Source: Candidatus Hecatellales archaeon
Lineage (GTDB): Archaea > Thermoproteota > Bathyarchaeia > Hecatellales > Hecatellaceae
DNA: 8,386 bases
Direction of reading: 5' to 3'
Assembly (NCBI GenBank): GCA_003662485.1
Contig: QMYD01000040.1
Span: 1-8,386 of the forward strand
How positions within the stretch are numbered: the stretch's first letter is position 1; the number at the start of each line of letters is the position of its first letter. Shown here in pieces: positions 1 to 5,720 of the stretch. Below the pieces are notes generated by a model. It was not told where the DNA came from. It made no database searches and saw only the letters and a list, made by a program, of their open reading frames with translations. The translations under genes and the position numbers were made by a program.

Positions 1-428
1 ACGACATAGGTGTATGTTTTAGTATCAAAATCGGTACCGGGGGTATCTGTAGAATCTGTTCTCATCGCCCTATAGGCTGGATAGGCTGTCATTTGATAAG
101 CCGAGACTCCAAAGTACACTTGTGAAATAATTACTTTTGAGGAGCCCACATTTCTAACCACTATCTTTACAACCTTATTATTGCCATTTGCAAGCAGATT
201 TCCCCCATCATCTTGAGCATCGGTGAACTGGACGGATTCTATAGCAATCAAGGATTGGGCCGCTACGTTTTGGGCTTGCTGCTGACTAGAAACTGCTTCA
301 CTAGTGTTAGCCAGAAATTCTTGGCTCCACATAAATATGATAATGCTTATAGAAACTGCTACTGCAATCATTAACAGCGCAGCTAAAACCGGCGAAATAC
401 CAGTCCTATAAAATATCTTAGAATGCAA
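1..428 (-). CDS. Archaeal type IV pilin-like protein, N-terminal part (runs off the left edge)
   Basis: This is a secreted or surface filament subunit of the archaeal type IV pilin/archaellin superfamily, as judged from its N-terminus; about 142 codons are visible and the 3' end is outside the window. Translation from TTG at 428 gives a short basic leader (HSKIFYRTG) followed by ISPVLAALLMIAVAVSISII, the usual class III signal peptide plus hydrophobic filament-core helix. Prepilin peptidase would be expected to cut after the Gly of RTG. The rest is a polar, Ser/Thr/Gln-rich domain with beta-like stretches such as VVKIVVRNVG and VIISQVYFGV, as seen in Pilin_N (formerly DUF1628) proteins. The TTG start is chosen because GGTGAGG (complement of 436-442) lies 7 bases upstream and an in-frame TGA precedes it. 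It is divergent from atpA, and no other pilus gene is visible. The exact role (adhesion, sensing, archaellum-like filament) cannot be told. Confidence 0.8.
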   Translation of the reverse strand, partial: MHSKIFYRTGISPVLAALLMIAVAVSISIIIFMWSQEFLANTSEAVSSQQQAQNVAAQSLIAIESVQFTDAQDDGGNLLANGNNKVVKIVVRNVGSSKVIISQVYFGVSAYQMTAYPAYRAMRTDSTDTPGTDFDTKTYTYV

Positions 429-435
429 ACTCCAT

Positions 436-442
436 CCTCACC
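436..442 (-). promoter_or_regulatory. Shine-Dalgarno site deciding the TTG start of the pilin-like gene
   Basis: The minus strand reads GGTGAGG here, complementary to the archaeal 16S rRNA tail, 7 bases before TTG at 428. No ATG or GTG lies in frame between the upstream stop and the pilin hydrophobic core, so this site is what fixes the start. Confidence 0.6.
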
Positions 443-449
443 TAAAGTG

Positions 450-469
450 CTTCAGCATACTTCAGCAAA
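450..469. repeat. Tandem doublet CTTCAGCAtA/CTTCAGCAaA, period 10
   Basis: Two adjacent 10-base copies, CTTCAGCATA and CTTCAGCAAA, differ at one position. On the minus strand this is TGCTGAAG repeated one helical turn apart. It falls between the AT-rich stretch at 469-479 (possible TATA box of the pilin-like gene) and its Shine-Dalgarno site, so it would overlap the transcription start. It could be an operator; that function is inferred from position only. Confidence 0.5.
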
Positions 470-519
470 TATTTTTTGGAAACTTTAGAACTAAACGTTA
501 ACTTTAAGTTTTATTTTAG

Positions 520-539
520 TTCCCGAACATTCCCGAACA
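520..539. repeat. Perfect tandem doublet TTCCCGAACA x2, period 10
   Basis: Two identical 10-base copies lie head to tail. With the preceding bases the first copy also forms GTTC-CC-GAAC, a short dyad, so each copy may present half-sites on one face of the helix. It sits about 95-110 bases upstream of the pilin-like start. A regulator-binding role is inferred. Confidence 0.55.
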
Positions 540-560
540 CTTTTCCAATTAAAATTCTTT

Positions 561-582
561 CTATATGAGTCCTATATGAGTC
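561..582. repeat. Perfect tandem doublet CTATATGAGTC x2, period 11
   Basis: Two identical 11-base copies lie head to tail. Each contains TATATG, so the doublet also duplicates a TATA-like hexamer. It is the third tandem doublet of one-helical-turn period in the same 135-base stretch, and its sequence is unrelated to the other two. Confidence 0.55.
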
Positions 583-632
583 ACATATTTTTGACAAATT
601 TTCTTCAACTAAGCAGATAATATGGTGTTGTA

Positions 633-737
633 ATGTCTGGAAAAGTGGAAAAATTAGGAGAAGCGTTAGAATCGAGAAGTGGTGATTTAGCCCCAACGTA
701 CTTTCAAGGTTTAAGAGCTCTAAATTTTTCTGGCTAA
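633..737 (+). CDS. Possible 34-residue small protein (doubtful)
   Basis: ATG at 633 opens a 34-codon frame ending with TAA at 735-737. The peptide is polar, begins MSGKVEKLGEALESR and ends in RALNFSG. GGTG at 623-626 lies 6 bases before the ATG and could serve as a weak Shine-Dalgarno site. Codon use is more AT-rich than in atpA. It shares the first residues MSGK with AtpA, which starts about 200 bases downstream, but the rest does not match. No family is recognised. It may be a small protein, a leader peptide or chance. Confidence 0.2.
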   Translation: MSGKVEKLGEALESRSGDLAPTYFQGLRALNFSG

Positions 738-776
738 AAATCCGCTTCTATGGCTGAAAGCTCTTAGACAAAAGTG

Positions 777-783
777 TTTTAAG
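777..783 (+). promoter_or_regulatory. Probable TATA box of the atpAB transcript
   Basis: TTTTAAG is preceded by AAAAGTG, which resembles an archaeal BRE plus TATA box. A start about 25 bases downstream would leave a leader of roughly 35 bases that contains the Shine-Dalgarno-like AGGGG at 828-832 before the TTG at 841. Confidence 0.4.
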
Positions 784-840
784 TAGGGTGCTGCTAAGCT
801 ATTTCGCAGATGGTTAGGAGGCGGATTAGGGGCGTAAGCC

Positions 841-2625
841 TTGAGTGGTAAGCTTGGAACAATTGTTAGGATTGCAGGCCCCGTGGTAACCGCTAGTGGG
901 ATGCTTGGAGCCCAAATGTATGAGCTCGTCATGGTTGGGGAGGAGAAGCTCATCGGCGAGATCATTAGGGTTGAAGGGGAGAGGGCTACCATCCAGGTTT
1001 ACGAGGAGACGAGCGGGCTTAAGCCTGGGGGACCCGTGGAGCGGACGGGTAAACCCCTCTCCGTGGAGCTCGGCCCAGGCATCATAGGGCAGATCTACGA
1101 TGGGATTCAGAGGCCTCTGCCCAGCGCTAGGAAGCTGGTGGGCGACTTCTTCAGGCGTGGCGTAGCCATCCCACCGCTGGACAGGGAGAAGAAGTGGAAG
1201 TTTACGCCTAAGGTTAAGGTTGGAAGCTGGGTTACTGGAGGAGACATTCTAGGCGAAGTTCCGGAAACCCCGCTAGTAAACCATAGGATCATGGTTCCCC
1301 CAGACGTTGAGGGGAAGGTTAAGCGGATAGCTGATGAAGGCGAATATAGGGTTGCCGACGAGATAGCTGTGGTGGAAACGCCTAGGGGAGACGTAAGCCT
1401 ACCCATGTATCAGACCTGGCCTGTTAGGAGGGCTAGGCCCTATAAGCGTAAGCTCCCCCCAACCACACCGCTGATCACGGGCCAGCGGATCATTGACGTC
1501 TTCTTCCCGATGGCTAAGGGAGGCCAGGGGAGCATTCCAGGAGGCTTCGGAACAGGTAAAACCGTGATGCTTCACACCATAGCCCAGTGGGCGGATGCAA
1601 ACGTTATTGTTTACGTGGGCTGCGGTGAGAGGGGGAACGAGATGGCTGAGGTGCTTGAAAGATTCCCCAAGCTTCAGGATCCGAGGAGTGGGAGGCCCCT
1701 CATGGAGAGAACCGTTCTCATAGCGAACACCTCGAATATGCCTATTGCGGCTAGGGAGGCAAGCATCTACACGGGGATAACCATCTGCGAATACTTCAGG
1801 GACATGGGCTACGACGTAGCCCTCCAGGCGGACTCCACCTCCAGGTGGGCTGAAGCCTTAAGAGAGATTTCAGGTAGGCTTGAGGAGATGCCCGGCGAGG
1901 AGGGATACCCAGCCTACCTAGGCTCAAGACTATCTGAGTTCTATGAGAGAGCTGGAAGGGTTGAGGTTTTAGGCTCCGAGCCTAGGGTGGGCTCCATCAG
2001 CGTGGTTGGGGCGGTTTCACCTCCAGGTGGAGACTTCTCCGAGCCCGTAACCCAGAACACGCTTAGAATCATCAAGGTTTTCTGGGGGCTTGACAAGACG
2101 CTAGCTGAGAAACGCCACTTCCCAGCCATCAACTGGCTTACAAGCTACTCGCTTTACTGGGAAAACCTTGAAGAATGGTTTAGGAAGAATGTGAGTGAGG
2201 AGTGGCCTGAACTGAGGGCTAAGGCTATGGAGCTCCTGCAGAGGGAGGAGGAGCTTCAGGAGATTGTGAGGCTGGTTGGGCCTGACGCCCTCTCCGACGC
2301 TCAGAGGGCCATCCTTGAGGGGGCTAGGATGATTAGGGAGGACTTCCTCATGCAGAGCGCCTACCACCCCATAGATAGCTACTGCAGCCCTGAGAAAAGC
2401 TACCACATGCTTAGGGTGATAATCAAGTTCTATGAGAGGATGAAGGCAGCCGTGGATAGGGGAATCCCCATCAAGGAAATCATAAACCTACCCGTGGTGG
2501 AGGAGATAGCAAGGATGAAGCTTGCCACCATCCAGGAGGCCGTCAAGGTTTGCACTGAAATTGAAAAGCATATAGACGAGCAGTTTGAGAAACTCTACAC
2601 CACGGTTAGGAGGGTTGTTGCGTGA
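841..2625 (+). CDS. atpA: A-type (V/A-type) ATP synthase catalytic subunit A
   Basis: This is the catalytic subunit of the A1 head of the membrane ATP synthase, which makes or hydrolyses ATP in alternation with subunit B. The 594 residues match the family's usual length. Domains in order: N-terminal beta-barrel (about 1-70), the extra bulge domain typical of A subunits (about 115-190), nucleotide-binding domain, and C-terminal helical bundle (about 440-594). The P-loop is GGFGTGKT at 234-241, the catalytic Glu is E263 in GERGNE, and the Walker B Asp is near 331 in LQADSTSRW. The usual archaeal P-loop is GPFGSGKT, so positions 235 (Pro to Gly) and 238 (Ser to Thr) are altered. TTG at 841 is the start: an in-frame TAA sits immediately upstream at 835-837, AGGGG is 8 bases ahead, and the translation begins at the conserved GKxxxIxGPVV region. 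It overlaps atpB by four bases. Confidence 0.97.
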   Translation: MSGKLGTIVRIAGPVVTASGMLGAQMYELVMVGEEKLIGEIIRVEGERATIQVYEETSGLKPGGPVERTGKPLSVELGPGIIGQIYDGIQRPLPSARKLVGDFFRRGVAIPPLDREKKWKFTPKVKVGSWVTGGDILGEVPETPLVNHRIMVPPDVEGKVKRIADEGEYRVADEIAVVETPRGDVSLPMYQTWPVRRARPYKRKLPPTTPLITGQRIIDVFFPMAKGGQGSIPGGFGTGKTVMLHTIAQWADANVIVYVGCGERGNEMAEVLERFPKLQDPRSGRPLMERTVLIANTSNMPIAAREASIYTGITICEYFRDMGYDVALQADSTSRWAEALREISGRLEEMPGEEGYPAYLGSRLSEFYERAGRVEVLGSEPRVGSISVVGAVSPPGGDFSEPVTQNTLRIIKVFWGLDKTLAEKRHFPAINWLTSYSLYWENLEEWFRKNVSEEWPELRAKAMELLQREEELQEIVRLVGPDALSDAQRAILEGARMIREDFLMQSAYHPIDSYCSPEKSYHMLRVIIKFYERMKAAVDRGIPIKEIINLPVVEEIARMKLATIQEAVKVCTEIEKHIDEQFEKLYTTVRRVVA

Positions 2626-4040
2626 GCACGCTTATAACGGGTAGGGAATACTCTACGGTTAGGGAGATAGCTGGCCCCCTCCTCTTCGTAGAGCGCACAA
2701 CCGGTGTAGCCTACGGCGAAGTCGTAAAGGTTACTACGCCAAGCGGGGAGGAGCGCACCGGCCAGGTGCTCGAGGTGGGTGAAGGCTTCGCCGTAGTTCA
2801 GGTTTTCGAGGGGACCTCAGGCCTCGATGTCTCCACCACCATGGTGAAGTTTGCAGGGGAAACCCTGAAATTCCCCGTTTCCATGGACATTATGGGGAGG
2901 ATTTTTGATGGGAGCGGTAAACCCGTGGATGGGGGGCCTGAGGTCATTCCTGAAGATGAATGGGACATTCATGGTGCTCCAATTAACCCGTATGCTAGGG
3001 CCTACCCCTCAGAGTTCATTCAGACAGGGCTCTCCAGCATCGACGGGATGAACACGCTGGTTAGGGGTCAGAAGCTACCCCTCTTCTCAGGTTCAGGCCT
3101 ACCCCACAACATGGTGGCTGCACAAATTGCAAGGCAGGCGAAGGTTCCCGGGAAGGAGGAGGAGTTCGCCGTGGTCTTCGCCGCCATGGGGATTACGGCG
3201 GATGAGGCTAGGTTCTTCAGGGAGGACTTTGAGAAGAGAGGTGCCATGGATAAGGTGGTGATGTTCGTAAACCTAGCCGACGACCCAGCCATTGAAAGGC
3301 TTATCACGCCTAGGCTTGCCCTAACCTCAGCCGAATACCTCGCCTTCCAGTACGACATGCACGTGCTCGTCATCCTCACCGACATGACCAATTATGCTGA
3401 AGCCTTAAGGGAGATCTCCGCAGCTAGGGAGGAGGTTCCAGGCAGGAGGGGCTACCCAGGCTACATGTACACGGACCTAGCCACCATCTATGAGAGGGCT
3501 GGGAGAATCCATGGGCGGAAGGGCTCAGTAACCCAAATGCCCATTCTAACCATGCCCCACGACGACATCACCCATCCCGTACCCGACCTAACAGGCTACA
3601 TCACCGAGGGGCAAATATACTTGGAGAGAGGCCTCCACATGCGTGGAATCTATCCACCCATCAATGTGCTTCCATCACTTTCAAGGCTGATGAATGAGGG
3701 TATTGGTAAGGGTAAGACGAGGGAGGACCATAGGCAGGTGGCAGACCAGCTATACTACGCCTATGCTGAGGGTAGAAGCCTAAGAGAGCTCGTAGCCGTC
3801 ATAGGGGAGGAAGCCCTAACCGAGAGGGACCGCCAATACCTAGACTTCGCAGACCGCTACGAGAGGGAGTTCGTAAACCAGGGCCCCTACGAGGACAGGG
3901 ACATAGAAACCACGCTGGACTTAGGCTGGAAGCTCCTCTCAAGCCTCCCCGAGGGAGAACTTAAACGAATAGATCCAGCCTACATCAAGAAGTACCATCC
4001 AAAATACCGTGGGAAGCCTGAAGCCGGAAAGGAAGCCTAA
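2622..4040 (+). CDS. atpB: A-type (V/A-type) ATP synthase non-catalytic subunit B
   Basis: This regulatory subunit alternates with A in the A3B3 hexamer of the ATP synthase head. The 472 residues are near the family length. The N-terminal beta-barrel ([11 protein letters not shown]) is followed by the degenerate P-loop SGSGLPHN at 156-163, which is diagnostic of B subunits, then [29 protein letters not shown] (252-266), and [20 protein letters not shown] (351-370), whose Arg reaches into the A-subunit active site in family members. The start is GTG at 2622, overlapping the TGA stop of atpA as GTGA, with GGAGGG about 7 bases upstream inside atpA. This points to translational coupling and matched expression of A and B. 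The C-terminus is Lys-rich ([17 protein letters not shown]). No atpD or other subunit gene follows; the next gene is convergent. Confidence 0.97.
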   Translation: MSTLITGREYSTVREIAGPLLFVERTTGVAYGEVVKVTTPSGEERTGQVLEVGEGFAVVQVFEGTSGLDVSTTMVKFAGETLKFPVSMDIMGRIFDGSGKPVDGGPEVIPEDEWDIHGAPINPYARAYPSEFIQTGLSSIDGMNTLVRGQKLPLFSGSGLPHNMVAAQIARQAKVPGKEEEFAVVFAAMGITADEARFFREDFEKRGAMDKVVMFVNLADDPAIERLITPRLALTSAEYLAFQYDMHVLVILTDMTNYAEALREISAAREEVPGRRGYPGYMYTDLATIYERAGRIHGRKGSVTQMPILTMPHDDITHPVPDLTGYITEGQIYLERGLHMRGIYPPINVLPSLSRLMNEGIGKGKTREDHRQVADQLYYAYAEGRSLRELVAVIGEEALTERDRQYLDFADRYEREFVNQGPYEDRDIETTLDLGWKLLSSLPEGELKRIDPAYIKKYHPKYRGKPEAGKEA

Positions 4041-4045
4041 CCTCC

Positions 4046-4068
4046 CTTTTCCTTTCCAGGCGGAAAAG
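4046..4068. terminator. Possible bidirectional terminator between atpB and speE
   Basis: CTTTTCC (4046-4052) and GGAAAAG (4062-4068) form a 7-bp stem with a 9-base loop six bases after the atpB stop, inside a pyrimidine-rich run. The stem reads the same way on both strands, and speE converges from the right and ends at 4112, so it could serve both transcripts. Archaeal termination mostly depends on T-runs, so the T-tracts alone may be what matters. Confidence 0.4.
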
Positions 4069-4111
4069 TATTAGCCTGCAAAATACGTTTTAAGGAGAGG
4101 GGTGTCGGGCT

Positions 4112-5035
4112 TCACACGGGCATGGATACGGGCTCCCTGTCCGTGCTAATCCTACCTTCGGCCTCCAGCGCCCTCCTAATATGTTTTGGATGGGTAAACA
4201 TGAACCTGTGGGTTAAGCCATCATAAAATTTTAAGTCCCTTATCCCCCTTTCCCTAATTCTCCTGTTAACTTCGTCTGGTTGGAGGGCTGCGGGGTCAGG
4301 CTTCTTTGAGCCTACCACGAAGCCCCAGCTTGAAACATAGGCTGGCACATCCGCCTTATAGGAGCGGGCTACTGGGAAAACCACAGCTAGGGTGCGGTAG
4401 ATTCTAGTGTGGCAGTCTAAATTGTAGTAGAGGGGGCTGGCCTGGGTTGTGAGAATTCCCTCCCCAGTAAGCTTCCTCGAGGCCTCCTCATAGAACTCCC
4501 GGGTGTAGAGGGGGATGGAGGGGCTTCCCTCCACGGGGTCCGTTACATCAACAATGATAACATCGAAGCTTTGATCCGGCTGCCCGCTCAGAAACCGCCT
4601 CCCATCCTCAAAGTAAAGTTTAACCTTAGGGTTTTCGAAGGAGCCTTGAGGCAGCTCCCCCATATACTCCTTAACGATGCTGACTACTTCCTGGTCGAGG
4701 TCCACCATTACAGCTTCCTCAACGGAGGGATGTTTTAAAACCTCCCTGAGGGTGGCTCCCTCACCTCCCCCAATCACGAGAACCCTTCTAGGGTTTGGAT
4801 GGGAAAGCATGGCTGGGTGGACGAGAGCCTCATGGTAAATCCATTCATCGCTGGTGGAGGACTGAATTTTCCCGTCTATGATGAGGCATTTACCATAGTC
4901 GTAGGTTTCAACCACCTCAACCCTCTGGTAGCGGGTTTCCCCCGTGAAGAGCACCCGTTTAACCTTGTAGGAGAAAAGACAGGTTGGGGTTTGACTGTCC
5001 AGATACCAGATTCCATCCCGCTCCGGGGGCTTCAA
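4112..5035 (-). CDS. speE: Polyamine aminopropyltransferase, ACL5/thermospermine-synthase type
   Basis: The enzyme transfers an aminopropyl group from decarboxylated S-adenosylmethionine to a di- or polyamine in the cytoplasm. The 307 residues show the N-terminal beta domain (GKCLIIDGKIQSS), YHEALVHPAML at 67-77, the nucleotide-binding loop GGGEG at 89-93, the acidic VDLDQE at 111-116, and DVTDPVEG at 163-170 with the expected catalytic Asp163. Classical spermidine synthases usually have GGGDGG in the loop. GGGEG together with DP-V-EG-P and HPNPRRV resembles plant ACL5 and archaeal relatives that make thermospermine, so that product is a reasonable inference; spermidine or spermine synthesis is possible. 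The start is TTG at 5035, 12 bases after the speD stop, with AGGTG about 7 bases upstream, overlapping the end of that stop region. It is co-transcribed with speD, which supplies its co-substrate. Confidence 0.92.
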   Translation of the reverse strand: MKPPERDGIWYLDSQTPTCLFSYKVKRVLFTGETRYQRVEVVETYDYGKCLIIDGKIQSSTSDEWIYHEALVHPAMLSHPNPRRVLVIGGGEGATLREVLKHPSVEEAVMVDLDQEVVSIVKEYMGELPQGSFENPKVKLYFEDGRRFLSGQPDQSFDVIIVDVTDPVEGSPSIPLYTREFYEEASRKLTGEGILTTQASPLYYNLDCHTRIYRTLAVVFPVARSYKADVPAYVSSWGFVVGSKKPDPAALQPDEVNRRIRERGIRDLKFYDGLTHRFMFTHPKHIRRALEAEGRISTDREPVSMPV

Positions 5036-5047
5036 AACCAGGCACCT

Positions 5048-5425
5048 TTAGGCCTGAATTTCCTGTAGCTTCTCGAGCTCCCCCCTCTTTAACTCGATAA
5101 CCTTAACCTTTTCAGGTTTTATCTTCTCCTTAAGCTCTCTGTAAACCACCCAGGGGTCCATTTCGCTTCCACACGTAAAGGCATCTAGGGCCACATAGCC
5201 GTTCTCAGGCCAGGTGTGGATGGAAACATGGGATTCGGATATGGCTATGATGCCTGTAACCCCCTGGGGTTTAAACTTGTGGAAAAGCTTGCCAACCACG
5301 TTTCCCCCAGCCTTAACCACGCTCTCCTCTAAAACCCTCTCCAAAAACTCAGCGTCATCAATAACCTTTGGAGGGCACCCATGAAATTCAGCTATGAGAT
5401 GCCTTCCCAAATATTTTGCTTCCAT
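5048..5425 (-). CDS. speD: S-adenosylmethionine decarboxylase proenzyme (pyruvoyl-dependent)
   Basis: This makes decarboxylated S-adenosylmethionine, the aminopropyl donor for the adjacent speE product. The 125 residues fit the short prokaryotic class 1B family. The self-cleavage site is between E64 and S65 in AISESHVSIHTWPE, so S65 would become the pyruvoyl group. H70 is the processing His and C85 in DAFTCG the proton donor, matching the Ser/His/Cys set of the Thermotoga enzyme. ATG at 5425 is preceded by GGGGAGGTGGG, a very strong though closely spaced Shine-Dalgarno sequence. It is the first gene of a two-gene operon with speE. Some Thermoproteota have a paralog of this fold that decarboxylates arginine; the speE neighbour and canonical motif favour the S-adenosylmethionine enzyme, but specificity cannot be settled by motif alone. 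Confidence 0.93.
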   Translation of the reverse strand: MEAKYLGRHLIAEFHGCPPKVIDDAEFLERVLEESVVKAGGNVVGKLFHKFKPQGVTGIIAISESHVSIHTWPENGYVALDAFTCGSEMDPWVVYRELKEKIKPEKVKVIELKRGELEKLQEIQA

Positions 5426-5468
5426 CCCACCTCCCCAACCGAAAGGCTTTCAACTCAAAGGACAGAAC

Positions 5469-5493
5469 ATTTAAATACCCCCCTCTATAAAAA
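5469..5493 (-). promoter_or_regulatory. Probable speDE promoter (TATA-like boxes)
   Basis: Read on the minus strand, TTTTTATAG (5493-5485) and then ATTTAAAT (5476-5469) lie 45-70 bases before the speD ATG at 5425. The second box would place a start near 5445-5450 and a leader of roughly 20-25 bases ending in the GGGGAGGTGGG ribosome site. Which box is used cannot be told. The first also reads CTATAAAA on the plus strand. Confidence 0.45.
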
Positions 5494-5558
5494 TCTTTTT
5501 TCCTTCAAATTGGAGCAAAAATACAAGAATTGCAGGTTGACCTTAAACAAAAAGCTAT

Positions 5559-5604
5559 GGAAAATCCGGAAAATTCAAGGAAAACCTGAAAAATACGGTT
5601 TTCC
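5559..5604. repeat. GGAAAA direct triplet ending in a GGAAAACC/GGTTTTCC hairpin
   Basis: GGAAAAT occurs at 5559-5565 and 5568-5574, and GGAAAAC at 5579-5585, spaced 9 and 11 bases apart. The third copy is part of GGAAAACC (5579-5586), which pairs perfectly with GGTTTTCC (5597-5604) over a 10-base A-rich loop. It lies in the speD/5721 divergent region, upstream of the TATA box of the plus-strand gene. A protein-binding site or a structured transcript are both possible. Confidence 0.5.
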
Positions 5605-5612
5605 AGGGCCTA

Positions 5613-5670
5613 TCCACGTTGAGGAATTTCAGCCCCGCCAGGCTGAAATGTTAAGGGAATTCTACGTGGA
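5613..5670. repeat. Nested inverted repeat (7-bp outer, 9-bp inner stem)
   Basis: The inner stem ATTTCAGCC (5626-5634) pairs perfectly with GGCTGAAAT (5641-5649) across a 6-base loop. The outer stem TCCACGT (5613-5619) pairs with ACGTGGA (5664-5670). No T-run follows on either strand, so it does not look like a simple terminator. It ends 9 bases before the TATA box at 5679-5686, so it may be a regulator site or a structured RNA. Confidence 0.5.
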
Positions 5671-5678
5671 AAATATTC

Positions 5679-5686
5679 TTTATAAG
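5679..5686 (+). promoter_or_regulatory. TATA box of the plus-strand membrane-protein gene
   Basis: TTTATAAG is a near-canonical archaeal TATA box, preceded by purine-rich GAAAATA as a BRE-like element, about 35-42 bases before the TTG at 5721. A start near 5708 would give a very short leader containing the AGGGG/TTAGGG Shine-Dalgarno-like sequence. Its presence supports the TTG ORF being a real gene and not a shadow. Confidence 0.5.
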
Positions 5687-5720
5687 AGGGTTTGTTTCGG
5701 CTTACGTCAGGGGTTAGGGC

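Larger units (their letters stand above)
429..840. other. Divergent intergenic region between pilin-like gene and atpA
   Basis: These 412 bases carry no convincing gene. They are clearly more AT-rich than the flanking atp genes. They contain the leader of the pilin-like gene, three separate short tandem doublets (450-469, 520-539, 561-582), a questionable 34-codon ORF (633-737), an AGAGCTCT palindrome at 713-720, and a TATA-like box for atpA near 777-783. ORFs readable on the minus strand at 511-696 and 720-992 lack a ribosome binding site or fall opposite atpA, and are not called. Confidence 0.6.

Noticed and set aside
511..696. Minus-strand 61-codon ORF with a hydrophobic start, upstream of the pilin-like gene
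   Set aside because: It starts with TTG without a Shine-Dalgarno sequence, runs through the tandem doublets, and its peptide resembles no family.
720..992. Minus-strand 90-codon ORF
   Set aside because: It lies largely antisense to the start of atpA, has biased Pro/Ser composition typical of an antisense shadow, and no ribosome site was seen.
3068..3391. Minus-strand 107-codon ORF inside atpB (and similar ones inside atpA)
   Set aside because: They are opposite conserved ATP synthase coding sequence and show antisense composition only.
4799..5068. Plus-strand 89-codon ORF
   Set aside because: It is antisense to the speE N-terminus, which has clear family motifs on the minus strand.
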